From NCBI GenBank assembly GCA_031553775.1, contig JAVBLA010000072.1, positions 1-35,455 on the forward strand: DNA of 35,455 nucleotides. Direction: 5' to 3'. Both the position numbers and the translations under genes were made by a program. Source of the DNA: JAISFI01 sp031553775 (GTDB lineage Bacteria; Bacteroidota; Bacteroidia; Bacteroidales; Azobacteroidaceae). Below are positions 15,646-24,477 of the stretch, one piece after another; the first letter of the stretch is position 1, and every line of letters starts with the position of its first letter. The notes beneath the pieces are model-generated. The model saw only the letters and a list, made by a program, of their open reading frames with translations. It searched no databases and was not told the origin of the DNA.

Positions 15646-16005
15646 ATGATACAATCTGTCATAGAACTGGAGCAGATGGAGTTTTTTTCCTATCATGGAG
15701 TAATGGAACAGGAACGGTTGGTCGGCAATACCTTTTGGGTCGATGTATCGCTACACGTAGACGTATCTAAAGCGATACAATCTGATTGCCTGGAAGATAC
15801 GATAAGCTATGCCGAAGTATACCGTTTAGTCCGGCAGGAAATGGAAATTCCTTCAAACCTGTTGGAACACGTAGCAGGACGGATACTTCATAGTCTGAAG
15901 ACTCATTTTCCACAAGCCGGAAAAATCTGCATTTCGGTTGCCAAGAAGAATCCTCCGGTAGGGGGACAAACTAAGCTTGCTAAAGTTACTGTAGTTAGCT
16001 CTTAA
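15646..16005 (+). CDS. folB: Dihydroneopterin aldolase
   Basis: The 119-residue product has the FolB fold signature: LEQMEFFSYHGVMEQERLVGNTFWVDV at the N-terminus, DTISYAEVYRLVRQEM in the middle, LLEHVAGRI, and the C-terminal VAKKNPPVGGQ. It cleaves 7,8-dihydroneopterin to 6-hydroxymethyl-dihydropterin in folate synthesis in the cytoplasm. The length is normal for the family. Its stop codon overlaps the end of the convergent glycosyltransferase gene by 4 bp, and no other folate gene is adjacent. Confidence 0.95.
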   Translation: MIQSVIELEQMEFFSYHGVMEQERLVGNTFWVDVSLHVDVSKAIQSDCLEDTISYAEVYRLVRQEMEIPSNLLEHVAGRILHSLKTHFPQAGKICISVAKKNPPVGGQTKLAKVTVVSS

Positions 16006-17048
16006 TTCTCCCAGCCAAGCCCGGAAAACTCCCTAACCTTATCCCAATAGTACCGTAAAACAATACTTTTCCGGTAAATGAGGGGTGGATTTTCAACAAT
16101 AACCCGCGATTGAGCTCTTTCCCGGAGAGGTTTGAAACTGGCTTTCATTTCCCTGAAAGCTTTTCTGGCGTTTAGTACAGCTTTGGCATTGGCCGAGTGG
16201 CCTTGTATGAAAAAGAGAAGAGCTGCCGAAAGATCCATAAAGTAGCGGATAAATAATATTTTCTTTAAATCTTTATCCGGTACATTTGTGTAAAGCAACA
16301 ACAGGTTGTTACGAAAATTCAGAAAGGTTTTCTGGTAACTTTCTGTTTGCAGGGTTGCGCCTCCTATGTGATAAACCACTGATGAAGGAATAAATACGAT
16401 TTGTTTTCCTTGTGCATTCATCCTCCAGCAAAGATCGATCTCTTCCTGGTGAGCGAAAAAAAGATCTTCGAAACCTCCGGCTTCACGGAAAGATTGCGGA
16501 CGGATAAACATACAGGCACCGCTGGCCCAGAAAATGGGACGGATATCGTTGTACTGTCCCCTGTCTTTTTCTATGGAATCGAACATTCTTCCCCGGCAAA
16601 ACGGATAACCGAGATAATCTATATATCCTCCTGCAGCACCGGCATATTCAAAAGTGTCTTTGTTTTTGTATGATAAAATTTTGGGTTGTGCGGCCGATAC
16701 TTCCGGATGTTCGTCCAGGTATTCAACTAAGGGTTCCAGCCATCCTTCCGTTACTTCTACATCCGAATTCAACAGCACGGCATATTCATTGCGCATGCCG
16801 GTAAGAACAATGTTGTATGCCGTAGCAAACCCATGGTTCGTTTCCATCCTTATGCTGGTGATGAAAGGATAGTTCTTCCGTAGAAAAGGAATAGAACCAT
16901 CTGTAGATGCATTATCGGCAACAATGAAGTTGGCCAGGTGTTCCGGTGTGTTTTTTAACAGAACAGGAATGAACTGTTCCAGTAAATGTTTTCCATTCCA
17001 GTTCAGGATTACAACGGCTACTTTTTTTACTTCTAAGCGATCATTCAT
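16002..17048 (-). CDS. Family 2 glycosyltransferase (rhamnosyltransferase-like)
   Basis: The GT-A nucleotide-binding start is VAVVILNWNGKHLLEQFIPVLL. The metal-binding acidic motif is in LLNSDVEVTEGWLEPL, and the acceptor-side motif reads FFAHQEEIDLCWRMNAQGK, the pattern of GT2 enzymes related to WbbL-type rhamnosyltransferases. A hydrophobic C-terminal stretch (YFMDLSAALLFFIQG) may associate with the membrane. It overlaps the acyltransferase gene upstream by 4 bp and is last in the mtaB-acyltransferase-GT operon. A sugar transfer in lipid A, LPS core or another envelope glycan is likely; the sugar and acceptor are unknown. Confidence 0.92.
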   Translation of the reverse strand: MNDRLEVKKVAVVILNWNGKHLLEQFIPVLLKNTPEHLANFIVADNASTDGSIPFLRKNYPFITSIRMETNHGFATAYNIVLTGMRNEYAVLLNSDVEVTEGWLEPLVEYLDEHPEVSAAQPKILSYKNKDTFEYAGAAGGYIDYLGYPFCRGRMFDSIEKDRGQYNDIRPIFWASGACMFIRPQSFREAGGFEDLFFAHQEEIDLCWRMNAQGKQIVFIPSSVVYHIGGATLQTESYQKTFLNFRNNLLLLYTNVPDKDLKKILFIRYFMDLSAALLFFIQGHSANAKAVLNARKAFREMKASFKPLRERAQSRVIVENPPLIYRKSIVLRYYWDKVREFSGLGWEN

Positions 17049-17920
17049 ATTTTATATTTCCAACGGTTATGGGTCCAGAGCCAGGAGGCAGGATTGCGGA
17101 GAATGGTTTGCTCCATCATCCGTATATATTTTTCTGTAATTTCGAAATCACCGGTGGCTTTGGGGTTATCGGACAATAAAATGCATTCGGCTTCGTAATA
17201 ACCTCTTTTGATGGAGGTTATGTCTAAGTAGAATACATAAAATCCGGTTTGTCTGGCAATCCTTTCCACTCCTGTAAATACGGCCGTTTCCTGATTCAGA
17301 AAAGTGCTCCAGTAATGGATGTTTTTAGGAGATGGGGTCTGGTCGGACATAAAACCGGTCAGCGTTTTTTTGTTATCTCTCCGCATTTTGACCATTTCCC
17401 GTAAAGTATTTTCTTTGGGAATGCCAACTGAGCCGAATCTTTTTCTGATATCTAAAAATAAACGGTCGAAAGTCTGATTCCGCAGGGGACGATAAATCTG
17501 GGCCAGGGTGATGGATGGATCTGTCCACAAACTGATGGAGGTAACCCATTCCCAATTGCCGAAATGCCCCAGATACATCATACCTGAATTGCCGTCCTGC
17601 ATCAGTTGGTTCACCAATTCGATATTTTTGAATTTCATTCTTTTCTTCATTTCTTTATCGGAAATATGAATGAGTTTCATCGTTTCGAACCAATAGTCGC
17701 AAAAGTTTCTGTAAAAAGCTTTTTCCAGGCGGATGATTTCAGATTTGGATTTGTCAGGAAAAGCATTGACCATGTTCTTTCTTACCATTTTTCTGCGATA
17801 ACGGGCAACATAGTATGTCGGGAAAAATAAAATATCGGAAAAAATGTACAATACCGGCAAGGGTAGGATGGCATGGCAGTACATCCAGCAATAAATGATA
17901 TAGTATGCGATTTTATTCAT
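17045..17920 (-). CDS. Lipid A biosynthesis acyltransferase (LpxL/HtrB family)
   Basis: The 291-residue protein has an N-terminal membrane anchor and the HX4E catalytic motif of this family, His119 to Glu124 in LGHFGNWEW. Further family blocks are IYRPLRNQTFDRLF and GFMSDQTPSPKN. It transfers an acyl chain to a lipid A precursor at the inner membrane. The start overlaps the end of mtaB by 8 bp and the stop overlaps the glycosyltransferase start by 4 bp, so the three genes are co-translated. Confidence 0.93.
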   Translation of the reverse strand: MNKIAYYIIYCWMYCHAILPLPVLYIFSDILFFPTYYVARYRRKMVRKNMVNAFPDKSKSEIIRLEKAFYRNFCDYWFETMKLIHISDKEMKKRMKFKNIELVNQLMQDGNSGMMYLGHFGNWEWVTSISLWTDPSITLAQIYRPLRNQTFDRLFLDIRKRFGSVGIPKENTLREMVKMRRDNKKTLTGFMSDQTPSPKNIHYWSTFLNQETAVFTGVERIARQTGFYVFYLDITSIKRGYYEAECILLSDNPKATGDFEITEKYIRMMEQTILRNPASWLWTHNRWKYKI

Positions 17921-19238
17921 ATGACTTGACTGTCAATGCCGAATAATTTTCGTTAAAATCTCCCAAAGTTACAGAAATTATCCGGTTTACCAATACTTTA
18001 TCATAGGAGGATTCTACTTTGACATAGTTTTCCGTAAAACCGTACATCTTCCCGTCTTTTTTGCTGTGTTCGAAAAGTACTTGTTTTTGTTTCCCTATCT
18101 GGGATGTATAGAACGACCGGATTTTACGATCGGACATTTCCAATAATACCTGGCTTCTTTCATGTTTGGTCTTCGGATCTACAATATGGTCGATTTCCAA
18201 TGCCTGGGTACCCGGTCTTTCCGAATAAGTAAATACATGCAATTGGGAAATATCCAACCCTTCAATAAATGTTTTCGCTTCTTCAAAACAGGGATTGGTT
18301 TCTCCTCGTACGCCCACGATAACATCTACTCCGATAAACGCATCGGGCATCAGCGATTTGATTCTGTTTATTCTTGCTTCAAAAAGCGCTGTATCGTATT
18401 TTCTGCGCATCAGTTTTAATATACTGTCCGAACCTGCCTGCAGGGGAATATGGAAATGAGGAACGAATTTGCCGGAGCGGGAAACAAATGTAAGAATTTC
18501 GTCCGTCAACAGATTCGGTTCGATGGAAGAGATCCTGTAACGTTCGATACCGGCGACATTTTCCAGCGCCTGGATCAATTCATAAAAAGTTTCTCCGGTA
18601 GAATGCCCGAAATCGCCGATGTTTACTCCGGTAAGAACAATTTCTTTTCCTCCTTCTGTCGCTGCTTTTTCTGCCTGGCCGACCAGATCGGCAATCGATC
18701 CGTTCCGGCTTCTTCCCCTGGCATAGGGGATGGTACAGTAAGAACAAAAATAATTGCAACCGTCTTGTACTTTCAGGAAATAGCGGGTACGGTCACCTTT
18801 TGAGCAGGAGTGAGAAAACGAATGGATATCTTTTGCTTTTGAAACAAGTACTTCGCTGTTGTTTTTCCTATGAAACAGCAGTTGATCCAGATGTTCGGGA
18901 ATCAGCATTTTCTGTTCAGTTCCCAGCACCAGATCCACACCTTCTATCGCAGCCACCTCTTCCGGCTTGAGTTGGGCATAACATCCGGTAACTACAACCG
19001 GAGCGCCGGGGTGCTGTTTCGCTATCCGGCGGATGGCCTGGCGGCATTTTTTATCAGCCAGTTCCGTAACGGAGCAGGTGTTAATTACACAGATGTCTGC
19101 TATTTCTCCCGGCTGTACCCTCCGAATGCCTCGGTTCGACAGCATTTTTCCTATGGTGGAAGTTTCTGCAAAATTCAGTTTACATCCTAAGGTGAAATAA
19201 GCTGCTTTTTTATTTTCAAATATATTAGTGTCTGTCAT
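17913..19238 (-). CDS. mtaB: tRNA threonylcarbamoyladenosine methylthiotransferase
   Basis: This is a radical SAM enzyme that adds a methylthio group to t6A37 of tRNA. The N-terminal methylthiotransferase domain has its cluster cysteines in YFTLGCKLNFAE, INTCSVTELADKKC and VTGCYAQ. The radical SAM motif is CNYFCSYCTIPYARG (CxxxCxxC), and a TRAM-like C-terminus follows. I chose the ATG at 19238 (MTDTNIFENKKAAYF, 441 residues), because it lies just after a -7 box at 19257-19264 and the longer frame would start upstream of that promoter. It heads an operon with the acyltransferase and glycosyltransferase. Confidence 0.95.
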   Translation of the reverse strand: MTDTNIFENKKAAYFTLGCKLNFAETSTIGKMLSNRGIRRVQPGEIADICVINTCSVTELADKKCRQAIRRIAKQHPGAPVVVTGCYAQLKPEEVAAIEGVDLVLGTEQKMLIPEHLDQLLFHRKNNSEVLVSKAKDIHSFSHSCSKGDRTRYFLKVQDGCNYFCSYCTIPYARGRSRNGSIADLVGQAEKAATEGGKEIVLTGVNIGDFGHSTGETFYELIQALENVAGIERYRISSIEPNLLTDEILTFVSRSGKFVPHFHIPLQAGSDSILKLMRRKYDTALFEARINRIKSLMPDAFIGVDVIVGVRGETNPCFEEAKTFIEGLDISQLHVFTYSERPGTQALEIDHIVDPKTKHERSQVLLEMSDRKIRSFYTSQIGKQKQVLFEHSKKDGKMYGFTENYVKVESSYDKVLVNRIISVTLGDFNENYSALTVKSYE

Positions 19239-19256
19239 TGATTTCTTTTTCCACGG

Positions 19257-19303
19257 CAAATTTACGATTAATTTGGCAAATAATGCAATTGTTTGTACTT
19301 TTG
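19257..19303. promoter_or_regulatory. Divergent promoters of mtaB and the acyl-CoA ligase gene
   Basis: Rightward: TTTG (19272-19275), 20 bp, TACTTTTG (19296-19303), a full consensus. Leftward: TAAATTTG at 19264-19257, with TTG about 21 bp upstream. The two promoters interleave, so binding at one should hinder the other. Confidence 0.65.
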
Positions 19304-19328
19304 CACACACAAACAGAAAATGTGCAAT

Positions 19329-20990
19329 ATGGTACAAGAAAATTTTATCAAACTGTATGAAAAGAGTTTCCGGGAAAACTGGGAGATGCCGGCTTTATCG
19401 GATTATGGAGAGCATGTAACATTGACATATGGCGACCTGGCAAAAGAAATCGCACGTATCCATATCCTGTTCGAAGAATGTAAGATACGCAGGGGAGATA
19501 AAATTGCCCTGATTGGTAAAAATACGAGCAAATGGTGTATTACTTATCTGGCAACGGTTACCTATGGAGCTATCATTGTTCCGATTCTTCAGGATTTCAA
19601 CCCCAATGATGTTCATCATATTGTCAATCATTCACAGGCCCTTTTTCTGTTTGTTTCCGATCATATCTGGGAAAATCTGGAAGAGGAAAAAATAAACGAA
19701 GTAAGAGGAGTGATATCATTGAACGATATGCGCTGCCTGCACCAAAAAGACGGAGAGTCGATCAATAAGATCCTGAAGAGTATAGATTCCGTCATGGAGG
19801 AGAGATATCCCCGGGGCTTTTCTGTTAGTGATGTGAAATACACCGACCTGTCGAATGATAAAGTGGTGGCACTTAACTATACTTCGGGTACTACCGGTTT
19901 CAGCAAGGCGGTGATGACTACAGGCAATAACCTGGCAGGCAATATCACTTTTGTAGGCCGGAATAATATCCTTAACAAAGGAGAAAAAACCTTGTCGTTC
20001 CTTCCTTTGGCTCATGCTTATGGTTGTGCCTTTGAGTTTTTATATGCTTTGAGTGCCGGATGCCATACAACTTTACTGGGAAAAACTCCTTCTCCGAAAA
20101 TACTGCTGAAGGCTTTTGAAGAAATCAAACCGAATGTGGTGATAACGGTGCCTCTGATTATAGAAAAAATCTACAGGAAAATGATCCTGCCGCAACTCAA
20201 TAAAAAGTCGATGCGCTGGGCGTTGAATGTTCCTTTCCTGGATGGGCAGATTTATCTGCAGATCCGGAAAAAACTGGTAGATGCTTTCGGAGGGCGCTTC
20301 GCCCAGGTAATTATCGGTGGAGCCCCGTTGAACCGGGAAGTGGAAGAGTTTCTTCAGAAAATCAAATTTCCGTATACCGTAGGATATGGAATGACGGAAT
20401 GTGCACCTTTGATCAGCTATGCCCGGTTTTGCGATTTTATTCCAACTTCCTGTGGTAAAGTACTAGATATCATGGAAGTCCGGATCGACTCAGAAGATCC
20501 TTATACCATAGTAGGGGAAATCCAGGTCAGGGGAGAAAATGTCATGGCCGGATATTATAAAAACGAAGATGCTTCAAAAGCAGTATTTACGGAAGACGGA
20601 TGGCTGAAAACCGGCGATCTCGGGACCATCGATAAAGACTATAATATCTTTATCCGTGGACGTTCGAAGAGCATGATTCTCGGTGCAAACGGACAAAATA
20701 TCTATCCGGAGGAAATAGAAGCCAAGCTGAATAACCTTCCTTTTGTGATGGAAAGTCTGGTGCTGGAAAAAAATGGCCGGTTGATTGCATTGGTTTATCC
20801 TGATTATGAGGCAGTAGACGGAACCGGACTTACCAGTGAAAACCTTCCGGCGATTATGGAAGAAAACAGAAAAGCCTTGAATCAAACAGTAGCACCATAT
20901 GAGTCGATAGCTGTTATCCAACTTTATCCGACAGAGTTTGAAAAGACCCCTAAAAAGAGTATTAAACGGTATTTGTACAGTGAAATTTAG
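19329..20990 (+). CDS. AMP-forming long-chain acyl-CoA ligase
   Basis: The adenylate-forming enzyme motifs are in order: NYTSGTTGFSKAV (about residue 183), VGYGMTECAPLIS, GWLKTGDLG, RGRSKSMILGANGQNIYPEEIE and the C-terminal lysine region TPKKSIKRYLY. This fits a FadD-like ligase activating fatty acids as acyl-AMP and then acyl-CoA on the cytoplasmic side of the membrane. I used the ATG at 19329 (MVQENFIKLYE, 553 residues); the ATG at 19320 is also possible, and the earlier in-frame TTG lies within the -7 box. It is a single-gene unit. Confidence 0.92.
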   Translation: MVQENFIKLYEKSFRENWEMPALSDYGEHVTLTYGDLAKEIARIHILFEECKIRRGDKIALIGKNTSKWCITYLATVTYGAIIVPILQDFNPNDVHHIVNHSQALFLFVSDHIWENLEEEKINEVRGVISLNDMRCLHQKDGESINKILKSIDSVMEERYPRGFSVSDVKYTDLSNDKVVALNYTSGTTGFSKAVMTTGNNLAGNITFVGRNNILNKGEKTLSFLPLAHAYGCAFEFLYALSAGCHTTLLGKTPSPKILLKAFEEIKPNVVITVPLIIEKIYRKMILPQLNKKSMRWALNVPFLDGQIYLQIRKKLVDAFGGRFAQVIIGGAPLNREVEEFLQKIKFPYTVGYGMTECAPLISYARFCDFIPTSCGKVLDIMEVRIDSEDPYTIVGEIQVRGENVMAGYYKNEDASKAVFTEDGWLKTGDLGTIDKDYNIFIRGRSKSMILGANGQNIYPEEIEAKLNNLPFVMESLVLEKNGRLIALVYPDYEAVDGTGLTSENLPAIMEENRKALNQTVAPYESIAVIQLYPTEFEKTPKKSIKRYLYSEI

Positions 20991-21051
20991 AAATTTCCGA
21001 TTTTTTTGATTTTTTTATTCATTTTCTTGGCTACATTGAAAAAAATGCTTT

Positions 21052-21059
21052 AACTTTGC
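21052..21059 (+). promoter_or_regulatory. -7 box of the small lipoprotein gene
   Basis: TAACTTTG matches the consensus, with CTTGG about 20 bp upstream as a possible -33 element. The leader is about 50 nt and A-rich before the ATG. Confidence 0.5.
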
Positions 21060-21115
21060 AGCGTCAAAGCAAAATGACAAAGAAAACAGATTTATTACCG
21101 TTTAATTAGAAAAAA

Positions 21116-21313
21116 ATGAAAAAGTTAGTTTTATTTTTCGCTGTAGCTACAGCTATTTCTTTCGCAGCTTGTACTAACACAAACAAAACTGAAACTCCGG
21201 AAGCTGAAGCTCCTGAAGTTGTAGAACCAGCTCCTGTTGTAGAACCTGCTGCTACTGATTCTGCTGTTGTTGAAGCTCCTGCTGTTGAAGCTCCTGCTGC
21301 TGAAGTGAAGTAA
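21116..21313 (+). CDS. Small acidic Pro/Ala/Glu-rich lipoprotein
   Basis: The 65-residue product starts with a lipoprotein signal (MKKLVLFFAVATAISFAAC, Cys19). The mature 47 residues are nearly all Ala, Pro, Glu, Val and Thr, in short repeats such as EAPEVVEPAP and VEAPAVEAPAAE, and no fold is expected. It has its own promoter and a strong terminator, so it is a monocistronic, probably well-expressed gene. Similar tiny lipoproteins occur widely in Bacteroidales, but I know no assigned function. Being acidic and unstructured it could be a surface or periplasmic spacer, which is speculation. Confidence 0.85.
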   Translation: MKKLVLFFAVATAISFAACTNTNKTETPEAEAPEVVEPAPVVEPAATDSAVVEAPAVEAPAAEVK

Positions 21314-21340
21314 GAAAAAATTGACGTTGTCAAGAAATAA

Positions 21341-21375
21341 CCGTTCCGGAGGTTTCTCCGGGGCGGTTTTTTTTA
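21341..21375 (+). terminator. Rho-independent terminator after the small lipoprotein gene
   Basis: CCGTTCCGGAG pairs with CTCCGGGGCGG around a short loop and is followed by a run of eight or more T. The stem is GC-rich in an AT-rich setting. Confidence 0.9.
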
Positions 21376-21388
21376 GTTAAGAGTTAAG

Positions 21389-21475
21389 AATTGACGACAA
21401 ACCGAATGCTATCAAGTTTGCTTGCATGGATGGCTGAGGTGCGAAGGAAATCAAGACCGCGAAACGGGATTAATT
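21389..21475 (+). repeat. Dispersed intergenic repeat, copy B
   Basis: This is the same element as 6941-7024 in inverted orientation, 87 bp, bordered on the left by two TTAAGAG/TTAAGAA heptamer units and on the right by TTAAGAATT. It opens the 362-bp gap (21314-21674) without a gene. The gap also holds the terminator at 21341-21375 and a promoter at 21625-21654; I see nothing in 21476-21624. Confidence 0.85.
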
Positions 21476-21624
21476 AAGAATTGGGATTCTTCGAATTCCT
21501 GGTGAAATATCTTCATCTGCTCTTTATGGCTTGTATAGCTACCTTATAATTGGTATGTTTTTTGAATTTAACCATAAATGAAACGGTACAAATTTCTATT
21601 GAAGTAATAAATTTCAAGAAAAGA

Positions 21625-21654
21625 TTGCAATATTGGAAATTTTGTATATTTTTG
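21625..21654 (+). promoter_or_regulatory. Promoter of the transglutaminase-like/RHS island
   Basis: TTG (21625-21627), 19 bp, then TATTTTTG at 21647-21654, a full -7 match, 20 bp before the ATG at 21675. Confidence 0.55.
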
Positions 21655-21674
21655 TGAGATTATAATACCATTTA

Positions 21675-23005
21675 ATGAAAAACATCACTCCCATATTATT
21701 CATTTTACTATTATTGTCCCATTTCATTCATGTATATGGACAATTACCGGTTATCAAACACCCCCAACCAGCTTCATTGTCATCGGGAGTTATTGTAGGT
21801 ACTCCATCGAACGCTTCACAGTCCAATATTCCTGATTTTCGCCGGAACCTCAATTCTTCCAATACATTGGATATGCATGAGCGTGACAGGCTGGAGTTGA
21901 GCGTAGAAATATAGCGATTCAAAAAATGTATGAAAATATTCCCTCAACCGGTTCGATTTATACAGATCTTCCATCTCAGGCAGGACGGGAAGGAACAGAT
22001 TATTACCACACTGCTTCCGGAAAGCTGCTCGATATGCTGAAAGGAGCAACTCCCTGCAACCTGAAAGAAGCCGTCTTCCTGGTCGAAAATGCTTATTTTG
22101 AAGGACAACTTGATCGATCAGCATATAACAACTCCATCCGTGATCTGGGCACCTTGGCCAAACAGAAAGCAAGGCAGGACGGATATAACTGGAACAATCC
22201 GGTCACTAAAAATATCATGCTGTTCCGGGTGATGTCGGACACTCTGAAAATTAAATCTCCTTTGCAGGAAGGCTACCTGACCTCTTATCCCATGCGTTAC
22301 GACTTTGAAGACTTTCGGGGAGAGAAAGACTGGTCGAAAATGTTTGTAACGAAATTGCTGGCTACCCATAAAGGCCAGTGCCATTCCCTTCCTCTGCTTT
22401 ACCTGATCCTGTGTGAATCGGTCGGGGCGGAAGCATCGATAGCCTATTCCCCTTCGCATTCTTATATCACTTTCAAAGACCAGAAAGGAAACTGGTATAA
22501 CCTGGAACTGACCAACGGGAAAATTGTTTCGGATGCTTTTATCGCCGGTTCGGGTTTTGTTTCGGCAGAAGCGATTCGTAATGGTACCTATATGGCACCA
22601 CAATCGCCCAAACAGGTTATCGCAGAATGTTTATCTGACCTGGCAATGGGTTATGCCCATAAATTTGGTTACGATGGTTTTGTAAACCAGTGTGTCGATT
22701 CCGTATTGAAATATGATCCGAAAAACCTGATGGCCTGGATGGTTAAGTCCAATTATCAGACCGTCCGTTTCGAATATGTGGTCAATCAGGTAGGACGTCC
22801 ACATCCCGACATACTGAAATCCAATTATCCGGAAATTTACAGGCTTTTAACCGACAGGAATGAAACTTACCGCCGGGTAGACGCTTCCGGCCATAGGGAA
22901 ATGCCCCCGGAAGTTTATTCCGCCTGGCTGAAAGCGGTTGAAGCGGAAAAGGAAAAACGGTCACATGAGGAAAAATATCAACAGGTAATACAATTTATCA
23001 AGTAA
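21675..23005 (+). pseudogene. SirB1-like transglutaminase-fold protein, broken by a frameshift
   Basis: An ORF of 79 codons (21675-21914) supplies a signal peptide and a linker, and ends in HERDRLELSVEI. A second frame, open from 21887, reads VERRNIAIQKMYENIP and continues into a 359-codon ORF from the ATG at 21926. A one-base change between 21887 and 21914 would fuse them into one secreted protein of about 440 residues. In the second part, Cys152 (KGQCHSLPLLYL), His178 (SPSHSYITF) and WYNLELT give a transglutaminase-like Cys-His-Asn/Glu set, followed by a TPR-like helical region. The gene at 24478 is a paralogue with an intact signal peptide. The second part lacks any secretion signal of its own, which supports a frameshift rather than two genes. 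Substrate unknown. Confidence 0.75.
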
Positions 23006-23027
23006 AATCACATTCAATAAGAATATC

Positions 23028-23981
23028 ATGAAACAACTATCGCTTTTATTTGTAATTTTGTTTTTAACCGGAAGTGTCCGGGCGGAGGATATTTTTAAAA
23101 AACATGGTTTTGATGAGAAACCTTTAACATTGAGTAAAGGACAGTACCAGGAAACTTTTGCTAATGATGAAGTGGTTCAGATTGGAACGGTCTTGCTGGA
23201 TACCCGGATGAACCGGATTGTCAGGTTCCTGGATGAAGATACTGCCGAACCGGTTCAAAAGGCGGAGTATTCTAGTCGCTGGTTAACGCCGGATCCTTTG
23301 GCGGAAAAGTATTATTCGATTAGTCCTTATGCTTATTGTTTGAACAATCCGATAAATTTTATAGATCCAACAGGGATGGCTCCTATTTTTGATGAAGACG
23401 GGAATCTCTTAGGTACAGATGCTGATGGTTGGAAGGGGACTTCTATTGTAATGAATAAGGACAGGTATACAGAAGGAATGTCTAATAAAGAAGCCTTAAA
23501 AGCAGGCACAAAGTTAAATGAATATGGCAAGGGAATAAAAATTTCTGATAAATCATGGACTGCAGTTACAGATAATGGAGGAGAACGAATGGATCCTTAT
23601 ATCCGAAATAATAGTGAAAATACAGTATATTACAAACCAGAAGAAGCCACTGGGGATTATGAAGATGGAGGTGCTTATGCTGTAGAGGCGGGTAAAGATA
23701 TGTACATGCGAGTTGATGGGGTGAAAACACAAGACATGAAACCTGATGAAGTGTTTAAGATCCCTGACTATGGCCGAGTAGAAATAAATAGTGAAGGTAA
23801 AGTTGAATTTACAAATTCTGTATATAACTTGTTTAAAGTTGTATCAAAAGCTGGAATAATGCAAAGTCCAGCTGGAAATTTTGAGAATTTAAGAAGATCT
23901 TATCCAATACTAAGAGATTCTCCAATAATTTTTCCAAAAATTCCAGGAGTCCATCGTCCTATTATTTCTCCAAAATCTTAA
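23028..23981 (+). CDS. Small secreted RHS-core tip protein with variable C-terminal domain
   Basis: The 317-residue product has a signal peptide (MKQLSLLFVILFLTGSVRAE), a prefix with LSKGQYQETFANDEVVQIGTV, and then the RHS-associated core SRWLTPDPLAEKYYSISPYAYCLNNPINFIDPTG at about 83-116. The remaining 200 residues show no motif that I recognise. There are no YD repeats, so only the tip of an RHS protein is present. By eye the DNA becomes more AT-rich after the DPTG codons, as in RHS proteins where the C-terminal part is swapped. It starts 22 bp after the broken transglutaminase-like gene and is followed 3 bp later by a small membrane protein gene. A toxin role is possible but not shown. Confidence 0.85.
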   Translation: MKQLSLLFVILFLTGSVRAEDIFKKHGFDEKPLTLSKGQYQETFANDEVVQIGTVLLDTRMNRIVRFLDEDTAEPVQKAEYSSRWLTPDPLAEKYYSISPYAYCLNNPINFIDPTGMAPIFDEDGNLLGTDADGWKGTSIVMNKDRYTEGMSNKEALKAGTKLNEYGKGIKISDKSWTAVTDNGGERMDPYIRNNSENTVYYKPEEATGDYEDGGAYAVEAGKDMYMRVDGVKTQDMKPDEVFKIPDYGRVEINSEGKVEFTNSVYNLFKVVSKAGIMQSPAGNFENLRRSYPILRDSPIIFPKIPGVHRPIISPKS

Positions 23982-23984
23982 GGA

Positions 23985-24302
23985 ATGAAATTATTAAAAG
24001 TAATACATTATATTTTGACAGGAATACCAATCATATATTTAGCGTGTTTAGGTGTTCTGTATGTAAAAATAGGCTTTAGAGAAGAACTGTTGTCTAGTAA
24101 AAATTTGGATATAAGTATATTGCATGAAATGACTGTAAATTTATTTTTATATTCAGCGATTGCTTTAATTATTTCATTTTTGTTATTAGTGATCAGATTT
24201 TTTCTGAAAGACAAAAACTTAAAATGTATTTTTTCTTTTGTGATGATTGAATTAGTAGTATATATAGTTACTTTTTTTGCATGTAATTTTTATGATACTT
24301 AA
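23985..24302 (+). CDS. Small membrane protein paired with the RHS-tip gene
   Basis: This 105-residue protein has three hydrophobic helices (about 5-27, 50-72 and 82-101) and a short charged loop (KDKNLK) between the last two. I do not recognise a family. The spacing of 3 bp to the RHS-tip gene and the shared AT-rich composition suggest they move and are expressed together, as an effector with an immunity partner would be, but nothing in the sequence proves this. The 175 bp after it have no supported gene. Confidence 0.7.
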   Translation: MKLLKVIHYILTGIPIIYLACLGVLYVKIGFREELLSSKNLDISILHEMTVNLFLYSAIALIISFLLLVIRFFLKDKNLKCIFSFVMIELVVYIVTFFACNFYDT

Positions 24303-24477
24303 TTTAAGATGTCATTTATAAATTTGCAATTTTGTCAAAAGTATAATTATACACATGTGGCTTGGGGTAGCACTAGAACCTGTTGATGCCAATATGTCAT
24401 GAGAAATCAACCAAATTAATCCTATTGATATCCCTAAGTTAAAATATGTAGAGAAAAATTCTAAAAAATAAGAAGTA

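Noticed and set aside
24303..24477. Protein-like short frames (for example one ending IPIDIPKLKYVEKNSKK at 24472) in the gap before the second transglutaminase-like gene
   Set aside because: Each frame is interrupted by stops within about 25 codons, and joining them needs more than one shift. It may be debris of an older cassette, but I cannot support a gene or name a parent.
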